Below are positions 36,043 to 47,076 of a stretch of DNA of 64,000 nucleotides, one piece after another. This stretch comes from Paracentrotus lividus (lineage: Eukaryota > Echinodermata > Echinoidea > Camarodonta > Echinidae). The notes under the pieces are model-generated. The model saw nothing but the letters and a program-made list of their open reading frames with translations, ran no database searches and was not told the origin of the DNA. Every line of letters starts with the position of its first letter. Position 1 is the stretch's first letter. Made by a program: the position numbers and the translations under genes. Where the stretch lies: assembly GCA_940671915.1 (NCBI GenBank), contig CALNVZ010002340.1, positions 1 through 64,000 of the forward strand, in the 5' to 3' direction.

Positions 36043-36426
36043 GATGCATTAAATATGCATCAATATTGTTTGGGTGTTTTCACTAGATTATTGCAATGTT
36101 GCTGTTGTTGATGTTTAGTTTCTTCCACGTCGCTATAAAAGATTTTTCAATAAACATTTATTCAATAACGCTTTCACATCCGAGATTTTTTTTTTCATAA
36201 CATTGAAGAATTTTTGTTGTTTTTGCGTAATGTCTTCCATTTCCTGTTTTTCTTGAAAATTATCTTATACCAATATTTGTTTCTTCGTTCAATAATTGCT
36301 TATGTCACCAAAATAAACTTAGCTTTGTAAGTTGCTTATTAGTTCCAAAGATGAAGATGGGAAATATCTTATGGAAACGCGCTGTGAACAATATGAAGAT
36401 TTTTAAGGAAAAAATAAAAATCGAAT
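36043..36426 (-). other. 3' UTR/intergenic region of the collagen-like gene
   Basis: Lies between the LINE tail and the stop codon. On the minus strand, AATAAA-type signals occur near 36159-36164. No other feature. Confidence 0.4.
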
Positions 36427-36917
36427 TTAAATAGTACAAACAGCGCAAGTAAGTTCATAAGCATTTATATATGGTCCACAGGGTAGACCCCCACCTGTCT
36501 GGCAAATTGCTTCGACCATGTACATTCGTGCACCATTCTGGTTTCCTGATGTGCGGGGTTCATAGTCCATTCCTCTGTCTACACACACAAACTCAGTTCT
36601 CTTGTGGTCGTATTTCCCTGCCATAAGGTAACCAGCATACTCTAGTCGCCAATCGGCAGAAGGACACACGTTGCGTGCTGGAATCATGAGTTTGGTTGTA
36701 CGGCCAGAGGGCGCCTTGCAGACTGCACAGGTCGGAGCGTGATCGTGCATTAGGCGGAGTCGTGAAATGGTCGAATCAAATTCGTATTCTGATGAATATA
36801 GCTGGGCTCGGTCACCGTTTTGTGTGGGTTCTGTTTCATCATAGGTAGGTTCCTCTGGCATGCATAGATAATTGCCGCCACCACCAGTGTGGGTAAAAGG
36901 CGTACCTCCAACAGTAC
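36427..36917 (-). CDS. Collagen-like gene exon 6: C-terminal C4-like domain and stop
   Basis: Acceptor ACTCAAG at 36921-36918; stop TAA at 36429-36427. Encodes GGTPFTHTGGGGNYLCMP through TCAVCTI. It has eight or more Cys, including a CAVCKAPSGR motif and the repeated pattern CAVC at the end. Confidence 0.92.
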
Positions 36918-39900
36918 CTTGAGTAGGCAGCAATAAAATAATTAAAAATAACAGATTATTCAAAACCTATTCTATGAATGTTCATTGAGACTAAAATGAA
37001 GATGTATTTACTGATCGCGATAACATCACGCACCTACCACTACCAGCATGACCAGGTTGGCAAAGCTGCCGAAACCTGTAAAAAAAATAGAAGAAAAAAA
37101 GAAAACTAGAATTAACCCCTTCAGGGTCCATTGATCAAAAAGTACGCATCCTGCAGTCTTTTTGTTTTGTTTGTTTGTTGTTTTTTTTTTCTCTCTCTCT
37201 CTCTCTCTCATATCAATTCTATTCTATGTAAAATGTAAAGTTAAAGGTGAATCCAACCCAAGGAGAGAATCAACCTTACAGGAAAGAGGAAAAAGAGATG
37301 AGCAATCTAAAAAAAAGTTTAATCAAAATCGGTTATAAAATAAGAGAGTTATGGAAGTTTGAAAAAGTCTAGTCGTTCCTTCTATGGGGATCCTCAAATT
37401 GGCATCATCGGCTTCAAAATGGCCGACCTTATGGACAACTCTCCATTCTTTTTGTACACACATTTTCAGATTTTCCCCATTTTCTTTCGAAATATATCTT
37501 CTTTACTTCTGAGCTCAAAATATGTCATGGGGACAATATATTTCACACAACATTATGTTGAGCTCAGAAGGAGGTAAGATAGGGTACATGCAGGTAATAT
37601 GGGCCAGCAGGTAATATGGGCCACCTGAAGCAAATCATGTAGTAACCCATATCAATTCTACTCCACGTGAAATGTAAATCCAAACTATGGCATTAAATCT
37701 TAACATAAAGACGCGTCCATTATTTGAGGAGGGGAAACGCAACATTACATAATTGGCCCGTATTCTGATAGTCTGGTTTACCTTAACCCTAGGTTAAGGG
37801 TAGTTTAACTCCAGTCTAACTTTTAAATTTAACCCTGGGTTAAAAATTAAGTATTCCGATAGGGAAGTTTTGCATCTAACATTCACTATCAAAATACATT
37901 TTTTAAAACCTGGGATTAAATTTTAAAGTTAGCCTAGAGTTAAACTACACTTAACCTAGGGTTAAGTTAAACCAGGCTATCAGAATACGGGCCCATGAGT
38001 TTAGAGGAAATACAGCTGAGCGGCCCAGAAAGTTAAACGGCTCTACATTAATGTCAACTAAACCTAAACTAAGCTGAAAACCAACAAGGTAGGTAAAACT
38101 TACGGCATTTTTTTACCGTGATGTAAAATTTGATATTTCACAGAATGTGATGGTGAAAGAGTGTTTGAGGGGGTAACCTCAATTGTTTTGTACATTTAGT
38201 AAGCTTATAGTTTCATTTTGATCATACTAGCGTGTACAGGTCACAGCAACATTAGTGCAGGTAATATGGGCCATCCAAAATGGCGGAAATGATTCTGGTA
38301 CTTAGTATTGGGATGAAGCATCAATCTCTTTGCTACGATTTTTTGGGTATATTCACAGTATATAATTAATATAAATAACTTATTTTAAGCCTATATTGAC
38401 TAGGATAATGAAAATAATATTCAAATAATATTTTTAAAAAAATAATAATATACCAAATACAAAACAATGAAATATATAGTCACATGCAGGTAATATGGGC
38501 ACTTTGGTAATGACGTCAACATTTGAATATTGCAGACAGGGGGGTTGGTGATAATTGTTTTTCTTCACAATAAACGTTAGAGCAGAAGTTATTGATTCAT
38601 ATAAACAAAGATTAGACTGTGTGTCATTATGTCATTTTATGCAAATTAGGCAAATGAGCTTAGGGGGCCCATATTACCCGCATGTACGATATATTTCAAA
38701 AGAAAATGGGGAAAATATGAAAATTTGTGTACAAAACGAATGGAGAGTTGTCCATAAGATCGGCCATTTTGAAGCCGATGATGCCAATTTGAGGATCCCC
38801 ATGGAAGGAACAACGAGACTTTTCAAACTTCCATAACTCTCTTATTTTATAACCGATTTTGATAAAACTTTTTTTAGATTGCTCCTCTCATTTTCCTCTT
38901 TCCTGTAAGGTTGATTCTTTCCTTGGGTTGGATTCCCCTTTAGTATACCTGCGTGCGGCATCAAATCGTAACAAAACAAGGCGCGTTCGTTATTGAGGAG
39001 GGGAGACGCAACAAAGTGACGTTGGAAATCCTCCTGAGCGGCGCAGAAATTTATACAGCTGGCTGCAAGAATCAATTGTACCATGGATATCTCTCTTATA
39101 TATCCATGATTGTACAAAATCTTTGCCAGACAGCCCACACCTGACAATTTCTTGAGAAACCCATTAGTCACAATTGTGAAGCAACTTTAGAATAGATTTT
39201 CATTGTCCACTGTATTTTTGTGTACCAGTTTATGTATCCGTGTGTCTCTTCTTGTATCCATATATCACCCTTTTCTTTTTTCATTTGAAATACGTTATTC
39301 CGATTTTTGAAAAAATCAGACTCTTAGCATATTTCATCAGAGCTAACATTTCTTTGAAAAGGTAGTTGCTCGCCACAATAAAGAAAATAAAGTGAAAAAC
39401 CGTGCAAAATACAAAAAAAGTCGATTGGCGCGTCCGCTTTGAGTAGAATGGTAGCGCCCTCTATCCCATAAGTTTACAACTACAATTGATATGCTCTCTT
39501 GCGTGGAATTAGTCTAATCTCTGCCAACTACTCGAATATCAGTTCTTGTTAAATTAATTGCTTGATCTTATGTCAATTACATTTATTCTCTTTATTTTTG
39601 TTTTTGGAGGTCTGTGCTGTTTTAAATAACCACTATGAAAAAATATGATATATATATATATCTACAAAAACATCCCAATCTGATTAGGGCTTAACTAGAA
39701 TGTTCTAACCTTTGTAGATTATTTCTGCTCTCTCTGGACACTCATTGCTTCCCCATCGAATATAGATGACGCCAGAATCGGATGAGTTGCTGACAGGGCG
39801 TATGTCTGGTCGACTTGTGGGTTCTTGAACTACACATACATTTTTTTTTAAAGGGAAAAACAAGAAACGCGGCCTTAGTTTAGTATCATGCAACTTCTTA

Positions 39901-42900
39901 ATTGATAATTGCCACACTCGCTGTATAAGCCACTTTCCTCACCAACCAATATTGGAACTATATCAAACTGAAAATAACTGAATTAAATTTCATTAATCGA
40001 CAAGGCCAAAAGTTCAATATTGACACACATTGCATTAATTATAATTACACTCCCTAGTACTCACTAGTATATTGCAACATAGCTAAAACTCATATATATA
40101 TTTTTTTTTCTTCAAATTTTCAAGTCTGTTATATGTTGTCATATTTTATTCATGGCCAGAGATTTTTCGAATATTTTTGTTTATTCTGAAAGAGGAGACT
40201 TGTCCCTTTTTATTCCTGAGAACAGTAAATACCCAGACAGGGTCATTTCTGAAACATGGAGGCGACAAAAGGACAAAGGCCCCAAAAATGAAATTGGGTG
40301 AGGTTGGGATTATCAGTGAATAAAATCATGACACATATTTCATATTTCTCCGAGAACCGTTTACAGGTTTCGTTTATACCTATTGAAAATTAGAAATAGT
40401 CATAAGGAACCATTACAAAGGCAAATAATAAAAAAATATCACGTACAAGAAAAAAAATCTTTAACGTCGTTGCTAAGGAGGATGCGTGCAAAAATCAGAG
40501 GTCGCGAATATCCAGCAAAATGTAATAGCAGTGTGAAAATTCGACTGCTATTGCAAACTACGTTATATTTACTACAAAGCTTTAGCTTTGATTAAAGAAT
40601 TTGGTGAAATAAACTTGCACTAAATCGTCTTTGCAATATGGTACTAAATTTTTCCTTGGCAACGACAGAAACAAATTTATCTTCTCCGGATGTTGCTCGT
40701 TTTGTCTGCAATTGTAGTGCTACCTTTTTTACCATTATTAATTTACCACAAGTATAATGGAAACATGTAATTAATTTGCGGAAAAATGTGACTTCTCCTT
40801 TATTAAGGAGAATATTCACTTATAATCCCCAACTCTTAAAATTTTGTATTTCGGGGCCTTTGTTCATTTGTCGCCACTTTGTTTAGAAATTGTCTGGGTC
40901 TGGTTATCTATTGCTTTCAGGAGTAAAAAGGGACAAGAAAATATTCTACAAATATCTGGCCATGAATGAACATTTAAAAGACTTGTAAAATGAGAAAATA
41001 TACACGCATTTTAGCTATATTTCAATACTAGTTAGTAGGGAGTGCATTATTATTGTCGTCATTTTCGTAACGTTTATATAAAAATATAACCTATAGAACA
41101 GTGTCAACGATTACCTTTAGGTTGTATCATTGCATCCCGTCCATCTCGACCGTCCCTTCCCATGATCCCTTGCAGTCCTGGAGGACCAATTGGACCCGGT
41201 ACACCAGCAGGACACGTTAAACATGGACCTGACATTGAAATACAAGTATTGATTAGTTAGTGAAGTGGAAGCTAGCATTGGTAATTAACCAACAATACTG
41301 CGAAAACAGCGGTATTAAATTTACCATGATGATAATTAAGTAGCCACCATTAGACGAGGTAAAATATTCTCAAAGCATTCTCATTACGATCCTTAAACCA
41401 ACAGAGGGGAAAAAATAAAATCAACAAATAAGGTATCCCAGCTAGAAAAAGAAAATATCCCAGAAGTCATAATGCAGAACCAGCGCGCGTTTCACATTAT
41501 AAATAACATTATCACATTCAGAGAGAGAGAGAAAGTAAATTCAGTGTAAAACAAAAAAATAAAGGGGTCTTCCCACGAGGCCGAGGGTGCACGAGTCCGG
41601 GGGTGCACGAGCCCCGAGGGTCCACGAGTCCTAGTATTTTCCCACGAGGCCGATTATTTTTTCATAAAATATTTTCTTTACGATGTTTGTCTGTGTCAAT
41701 AGCAAAGTTTCCGCTAAGCATATATCCTCCAATGAAGCCTAATATATAATCTTATAAATTGTGGATAAAAAAAAACGGGCATTAAGTTTATTTGCTAATT
41801 AAGGCTTACGTAAATCGGGGCAATATTATGATTTAAGGTCGAGTATCATCTCACTAACCAATTTTACAAAAGTGTAGTGGTCGTTGAATGCATTTTCATC
41901 CGTTTATTCTTTGTGAAATTTCGAAACTTCAGTTTTAAATATTTTCTTTATTTTTTTTTTTTTCGTCAGTAATGTATTTCTTTTTTTTTTAAATGGCATT
42001 TGAGAAGTATATTGCAAAAAACAATATGAAAAAAATCGGCCTCGTGGACCCTCGGCCTCGTGGGAGAAATACTCGGCCTCGTGGGAAAATACTCGGACTC
42101 GTGGACCCTCGGCCTCGTGGACCCTCTTCAAAATAAACCCTCAAACATGGCAGATCCAGGATCTGAAAATATGGTAGGGGGCGCAGCCCTAAGAAGGACG
42201 CTACCGAATTTTTCCGATCTCAACTTGTAATGCAAAAGCAATTAGTGGTATTCAAATTATATGGGGCTTATCTCAGCCACTGCTATGTACGAAACCACAT
42301 GCACGCTATTGTGTGAAATCCTCTTCACGCTGTTAAGTTCACATAGTTATTGAAAATGTGAACACATTGTGGGATAATGTGTTTATCTCAGCAGGGATAC
42401 TTCCTCACCTGGATGCATTGGCCAGGAGAACGTCCCCTCTCCCACAGAATTCGGATCTGAATTACTTTGTTCTTCATCGTGCGATGACGATGTTGGTGTC
42501 TGAGGCGATTGTGTGACTACGTGCCTCTTAACTCTATTCTGTGAAGGCTTGACAAGATTCTTCATCTCTGCTAGGTCCCTGACAACAAGCTCAAGCGCAG
42601 AGAATGAACGAGTGTTCTCAGTAACAGATTGCTATAATTGGAAAGGCATGAAAGGAGAGGATGAAAAGATAGCTGCATAGAAAATGTAATTTCATTGTTG
42701 ACTTCACTTAACTATTTCTGAACATTGTGACCTAAAAATTTAAACCAACCATTATCATGCCCATGAAAATTAAGTAACCATAACGTCAATAAAACACAAT
42801 GTACCTTTTTTGTTTGTACGCTGTAAAAAAAAAAAAATACTGCAAAGTGATGTCAGCAGAGTCGCTTTACAAAAATGTAATTTAAAATAACAGTTTCGTT

Positions 42901-44345
42901 GTAAATTTCTCCTCTAATAATTAATGAAAGAGAAGAAAAAAATCATTAGAGTTCTATAGCTTACATATTTGGTCAAAACGGAAAAAATGTGTTACTCCTG
43001 ATGTATATTTTGTATTTCTCACGTAATTATTAGCAGGAGAAATTTACAACAAAACTTTGTTTTAAATTACATTTTTTATAGCGACTCATCTGCTGTAAAA
43101 ATACAAATATTCTTTTACAGTGTAAGTACTGCAACATATTAAAATGCGTGCAATTTTTTTTTTAAATCTTGCAAGCCGTTTCATGCAGGGTTGTCGTTCA
43201 TTTGTGTACCTTCTGAGAGGGAAAATTTGTCACTTTTTATTCAAAAGAGCAGAAAATGACCAGACCGGTCCTTTTTATTAACAAATGTGAGACAAAACAG
43301 TTCGGGCTCTCTCTCTCTCTCTAAAAAAAAACCAAAAAAACAAAAAATCGTAACTGAGGATTATTAGTGTAAGAAATTTTGAAGCTGTTTCAAATTTCTC
43401 TGAAATCGTTTTACGAGTTTCGTTTATCATCTTACACAATAAATGATGGCCATAAGGTGCAAAGACAAAAGCTGAGTAGGAGAGTAGGTCTCTGAGAAAA
43501 CCAATTGTTTTTGGGAGAAAGTATTAGAAGATATTTAAAGAGTTTTGAGAGAAATATGAAGTAGCTACGTGTTTTTTTTTCTGCACTGATAATCCCCACC
43601 TCCAGAAATTTCATTTTCAGGGTATGGTCATCTTCTGCTCACAGGTATGAAAAGTGACAAGTTTTCTCTTCCAGAAAATACGAAAATGGTCGATAACATT
43701 ATGGCTATATGAATATAACAATATTCACAAAACAATACTGTTAATTGTTTATAGGATTACATACCTGAAGCTTGGTCATTTGATTACGAAGTTCAGTGAT
43801 TTGATCATCATCTGTTTTGGTTGGTTTGTGTACTTCTGTGGCTGTTAGGGACAAGAAGCAAGGAAATTGGTGTTGGGTGAATGAGAGGGCTACAGCCCCG
43901 AGCCCCCGCCCCATTCAACAAATCAAAAGCCCTTTTCACTTAAAAATTTAATGCTCTCTTTTAGAACGTTTGTATGCCCAATTATTCATCCTTAAACATG
44001 TAAAATGATGTTGAATTCTTAACCGATTTAATCATTTAATCCTGAAAACGATTCGTTTCACTTTAGCTTGAAAAACAACGGAATGATGATGTTTCTTGTA
44101 TATATATTATTTATATATTTCCTTTTTTTTTTCAGGAGTTGCAACATTGAAATGTCATAAATTCTTCTATTTCAGGTAACAATACTGACTTTTAAAAAGG
44201 GGGATCGTTAGAGCCGATGAAATTACAAAGATCTTTTTAGATGCTTACCTTCGTTTTCCAAGCTTCCTTTCGAAAATGCAACAGCTTGTACATACTCAGC
44301 AATGAACGGATATGTTACCAGCAACAGAATGTAAAACCTCTTCAT
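36427..44345 (-). CDS. Short-chain collagen C4-like secreted protein, six exons, complete
   Basis: Exons on the minus strand: 44249-44345, 43765-43841, 42409-42631, 41115-41228, 39710-39829, 36427-36917. All junctions obey GT-AG and the phases match (1,0,1,1,1), giving 1,122 nt, or 373 aa plus TAA. Order of parts: signal peptide (1 to about 22), acidic linker, predicted coiled coil (about residues 40-85, TELRNQMTKLQ ... ALELVVRDLAEMKNLV), a basic NRVKRHVV site that could be cut by a furin-like protease, a Ser/Thr-rich linker, a short Gly-X-Y run interrupted by CLTC, and a C-terminal domain with VIYIRWGSNECP, GGTPFTHTGGGGNYLCMP and many Cys. This domain is typical of proteins annotated as short-chain collagen C4-like in echinoderms and cnidarians. 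Expected role: a secreted, probably trimeric, extracellular-matrix or body-fluid protein; the biochemical function of the family is not known to me. A paralogue starts at 665. Confidence 0.9.
37026..37225. repeat. CT microsatellite in intron 5
   Basis: (CT)n at 37189-37209 with adjoining T-run. Confidence 0.8.
37582..38687 (+). mobile_element. GGGTACATGCAGG element, copy A (1.1 kb)
   Basis: The ends read inward as GGGTACATGCAGGTAATATGG and GTACATGCGGGTAATATGGG. Motif GCAGGTAATATGGGC recurs at 37590, 37605, 38257 and 38486 and in the right end. A second copy in the opposite orientation is at 45941-46927, sharing internal blocks such as AAAATGGCGGAAATGATTC. Non-coding. It carries the MITE at 37755-37992. 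Confidence 0.85.
37755..37992. mobile_element. 238-bp MITE nested in copy A
   Basis: GGCCCGTATTCTGATAG at both ends in inverse. Interior arms with ACCCTAGGTTAAG and GTTTAACTC also pair, making a nearly full-length hairpin. Copy B at 45.9 kb lacks it, so it inserted after the two copies separated. Confidence 0.85.
39710..39829 (-). CDS. Collagen-like gene exon 5
   Basis: 120 nt, phase 1 on both sides. Encodes VQEPTSRPDIRPVSNSSD then SGVIYIRWGSNECPERAEII; the RWG..CP motif is diagnostic of the C4-like C-terminal domain. Confidence 0.9.
40034..41052. mobile_element. Inverted-repeat element in intron 4
   Basis: The left edge ACACTCCCTAGTACTCACTAGT pairs loosely with CTAGTTAGTAGGGAGTG at the right; inner arms (40125-40330 against 40810-40985) pair around CATTTTGTCGCC- and GGGCCTTTGTC-like blocks. 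A relative with shorter arms is at 43205-43690. Confidence 0.6.
41115..41228 (-). CDS. Collagen-like gene exon 4: Gly-X-Y repeat
   Basis: 114 nt, phase 1 on both sides. Encodes PCLTCPAGVPGPIGPPGL then QGIMGRDGRDGRDAM, about nine Gly-X-Y triplets preceded by a CLTC pair likely to form interchain disulfides. Confidence 0.92.
41565..42131. mobile_element. Inverted-repeat element with CCCACGAGGCCGAG motif, intron 3
   Basis: Both arms (41565-41665 and 42033-42131) are made of alternating CCACGAGGCCGAG and AGTATTTTCCC blocks in opposite orientation. Four to six motif copies occur per side. Non-coding. Confidence 0.7.
42409..42631 (-). CDS. Collagen-like gene exon 3: coiled coil and linker
   Basis: 223 nt. 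Begins QSVTENTRSFSALELVVRD (coiled coil continuing from exon 2), then the basic NRVKRH site, then SPQTPTSSSHDEEQSNSD and WPMHPG. The acceptor is TTCCAATTATAG. Confidence 0.85.
42818..43123. mobile_element. 306-bp MITE, intron 2
   Basis: The ends read inward as AC(G/A)CTGTAAAA. Interior blocks AATGTAATTTAAAA and TTGTAAATTTCTCCT pair in inverse. Confidence 0.75.
43205..43690. mobile_element. Second foldback of the 40-41 kb family, intron 2
   Basis: The arms (43210-43400 against 43550-43690) pair around GAAAA(C/T)TTGTCACTTTT and GACC blocks. The phrase TTTCTC.GA..CGTTTTAC.GGTTTCGTTTAT-like sequence is shared with 40350-40378. Confidence 0.55.
43765..43841 (-). CDS. Collagen-like gene exon 2
   Basis: 77 nt. 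ATEVHKPTKTDDDQITEL then RNQMTKLQ. Starts the coiled coil. Acceptor CCCTAACAG, donor CAG|GTATGT. Confidence 0.85.
44249..44345 (-). CDS. Collagen-like gene exon 1: signal peptide
   Basis: MKRFYILLLVTYPFIAEY then VQAVAFSKGSLENE; donor AG|GTAAGCAT. Same length and phase as the exon at 569-665. Confidence 0.9.
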
Positions 44346-44365
44346 TTTGACGGAAATGTGTTGTT

Positions 44366-44410
44366 AGTCGATGAAAGGAAATGCTCGGACGATAAAGGCT
44401 TTTTCGAGAT
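44366..44410 (-). promoter_or_regulatory. Conserved 5' leader/promoter blocks
   Basis: TAGTCGATGAAAG and AAAGGCTTTTTCGAGA (plus strand) correspond to the blocks at 679-722 upstream of the paralogue. Confidence 0.45.
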
Positions 44411-44530
44411 AGAACGACCTGCAGACAAAGTTGGCTTCAAATGTTTCCCAACTGAATCTCTGATTATATTTCAATTGTAAATCAAACAGCTAAACACTTT
44501 ACAATCCAATGAGAATGGAGAGCCGATCAT

Positions 44531-44960
44531 CAGTCATACGACATCATTAATCTTGTCCATATGTTCATTTGGATGATTACCCAAACTGAGACATAACGGA
44601 AGAAAAAAAAATAAACCAAAATGACAATACTGTTAGTATTATAAAAGGTTGATTTCGCTCACGCGATATCCTAAATTATGTCTTTGTGTTCATGATGTTC
44701 ATTTGGATGATCACCCAAATTGAAACATAACTAAAACACCAAACAAAAGAAAACAAAATATGTGCTCCATCACACCATCACCTAAATTATTCCAATATGC
44801 CATTTGCATGTTCACTCCAATTGTCTCATAACTGAGGAAAAACTTGGCATGGAAGATGGATTTCTATCACGCGATATCCTTACTTATGTTTATTTGGATG
44901 TCTACCCCAATTGTAAGAAAACTAAAAGAAAATAAAACGAAAGTATAGAAAAAGGGACTT
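44531..44960. repeat. Upstream tandem repeat array, right copy
   Basis: Units begin near 44531, 44656, 44767 and 44864 (periods 125, 111, 97). Core (T)CACGCGATATCCTAAATTATG, followed by ATTTGGATG.TCACCCAAATTG, an ACATAACTAAAA-type stretch and an A-rich tail. It lies 186-615 bp above the start of the minus-strand collagen-like gene and may also serve a possible plus-strand start near 45141. Confidence 0.7.
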
Positions 44961-44985
44961 CACTTAAAGAAAATACTTGTTTTGC

Positions 44986-45016
<31 letters not shown>

Positions 45017-45018
45017 GG
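44986..45018. repeat. (GTT)n microsatellite
   Basis: Pure trinucleotide run. Confidence 0.9.
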
Positions 45019-45066
45019 TTTAATGGCGTGCTATCCTTCGTAGATTCGAAGATTTCCGCCAGGCGA

Positions 45067-45266
45067 TATATAGAGGGCGTTTTCCTTCTATTTTCGTTGT
45101 TTCTCCAGATTTGTTGAGTTGCGTTGTTGGTTCGACCAAGATGGCTGTGTGCAATGGTTATTTAGTTATTATTATTAGTTTTAGGGTTAATATTTTATAT
45201 AGTTTTCAAGTGTCTTGCGACTTTATAGACCTCCGCGATTCTACATCTGCGGTGAAACAAAGATAA
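45067..45266 (+). promoter_or_regulatory. Possible TATA promoter and short leader frame
   Basis: TATATAG at 45067-45073 precedes ATG at 45141 by 68-74 bp. The 41-codon frame starts MAVCNGYLVIIIISFRVN, a signal-peptide-like segment. It could be the true first exon of the lipase gene to the right or a chance frame. No good donor is obvious inside it. Confidence 0.3.
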
Positions 45267-45333
45267 TAATAACACGTCTCTCCCGTCTCTCTCATTCTCA
45301 ACCCCACTCTCTTTCTATCTTTTCCAATACTTA

Positions 45334-45615
45334 GGGTGGTACCTCACTTCACAAAGACTTCTCCGCGACAGAATCGTTTCCTCGACGGATAGAAAGCATT
45401 AGAGACGTCTCCGCGACAGTTTTCAAAAACTGTAACAAAGCACTTTCAAAGAACCGTCTCAAAGTAGTCTCCGCGACTCATGAAAAGTTGCGGAGACGTC
45501 TCCGCGACAATTTTCAAAAATTTGACGTCTCCGCGACGTTTCCGCGACATCGGAGACGTCTCTAATACTTTTTTTATCCGTCGCGGAGACATCTCCGCGA
45601 AGTGAGATACCACCC
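45334..45615. mobile_element. PIF/Harbinger-type MITE with TTA duplication
   Basis: The ends read inward GGGTGGTA(C/T)CTCACTTC, flanked by TTA at 45331-45333 and 45616-45618. GGG-initiated ends and a 3-bp TWA duplication mark PIF/Harbinger. The interior repeats CGGAGACGTCTCCGCGAC palindromes. Its right end is only 26 bp from the acceptor of the lipase exon. A diverged relative lies near 55050-55210. Confidence 0.88.
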
Positions 45616-45641
45616 TTACATCTCGTCACATAAATCCACAG

Positions 45642-45873
45642 GAGGACGTCAATGTAATCATGGTCGACTGGTCCTTGGGCGCTCGAAGACAATACCCAAC
45701 CTCGAGGGCGAACTCTCGCGTGGTCGGACGCCAGGTCGCAAAGCTGATCGAAACCCTCAACCTCCATGCCAGAGCATTTTATATCGACATCCACATAATC
45801 GGACATAGCTTGGGCGCTCATGTTGGGGGCTACGCAGGGGCGTATACCCCAGAAGCGATCGGCAGGATATCAG
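45642..45873 (+). CDS. Lipase exon with catalytic Ser
   Basis: [19 protein letters not shown] ... [15 protein letters not shown]. 232 nt, ends in phase 1 at CAG|GTATGA. Confidence 0.9.
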
Positions 45874-46927
45874 GTATGATAAGAACAGTCCGCTCTCCCC
45901 TCCCCCCCCCAAAAAAAAAAAAAATAAGAATAAATAAATAGGGTACATGCAGGTAATATGGGCCCCCTAAGCTAATTTGCCTAATTTGCATAAAATTACG
46001 AAATGACACACAGTCTAATCTTTGTTTATATGAATCAATAACTACTGCTCTAACTTTTATTGTGAAGAAAAACAATTATCACCAACCGCCCTGTCTGCGA
46101 TATTCAAATGTTGACGTCATTACCAAAGTGCCCATATTACCTGCATGTGCAGGTAATATGGGCACATGTATTTAATGCATGCTTTAAAAACTACAATGAC
46201 TCTACCATGTCTGGAATTTGCTTAAAATGTTGAAAATCATTAACTTTAAGATATAATTTGAAATTATAAGACCCTTCAGTAAATCCTTTGACTATATATT
46301 TCATTGTTATATATTTTGTATATTATTTCTTTTTTTTAATATTATTTAAATATTATTTTCATTATACAAGTCAATATAGGCCTACAATAAGTTATTTATA
46401 TAATTTATATACTTTGAATATACCCAAAAACATCGTAGAAAAGAGATTGATGCCTCATCCCAATACTAAGTACCAGAATCATTTCCGCCATTTCGGATGT
46501 CCCATATTACCTGCACTAATGTTGCTGTGTCAGGCAAGCATTCAATGCCACATTGCACCCCTTCACTAAAACAAATTGACCTGTACACGCCAGTATGATC
46601 AAAATGAAACTATAAGCTTACTAAATATACAAAAGAATTGAGGTTACCCCCCTCAAACACTCTTTCACATTCACATTCTGTGAAATATCAAATTTTACAT
46701 CAGGGTAAAAAAAATGCCGTAAGTTTTATCTACCTTGTTGTTTTTCAGCAATTTTCTCAGAGAAATTTCGGCATCAGATGCTCTCACGGCGATATATTTT
46801 CGTATACAGTTCATATGAACATTATTATGGTGCTCACACCGGTCACCGGTCACCGGTCGACGGTCACGACATGATTTGCTTCAGGTGGCCCATATTACCT
46901 GCTGGCCCATATTACCTGCATGTACCC

Positions 46928-46963
<36 letters not shown>

Positions 46964-47026
46964 AATAATTTAAAAAAATAAAATAAAAATAAAAATAAAA
47001 TAAATAAAAATAAAAATAAAAGATAA

Positions 47027-47076
<50 letters not shown>

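Larger units (their letters stand above)
37242..38942. mobile_element. Foldback element with 260-bp arms, interrupted by another element
   Basis: The left arm (37242-37505, starting TAAAGGTGAATCCAACCC) is repeated in inverse at 38688-38942. Shared landmarks: CTTACAGGAAAGAGG, GGTTATAAAATAAGAGAGTT, CGGCTTCAAAATGGCCGA. The centre is replaced by the element at 37582-38687. All of it lies in intron 5 of the collagen-like gene. Confidence 0.8.

Noticed and set aside
44986-45300. Solo LTR covering the TATA box and the leader frame
   Set aside because: No TG...CA boundaries with a matching target duplication could be found.
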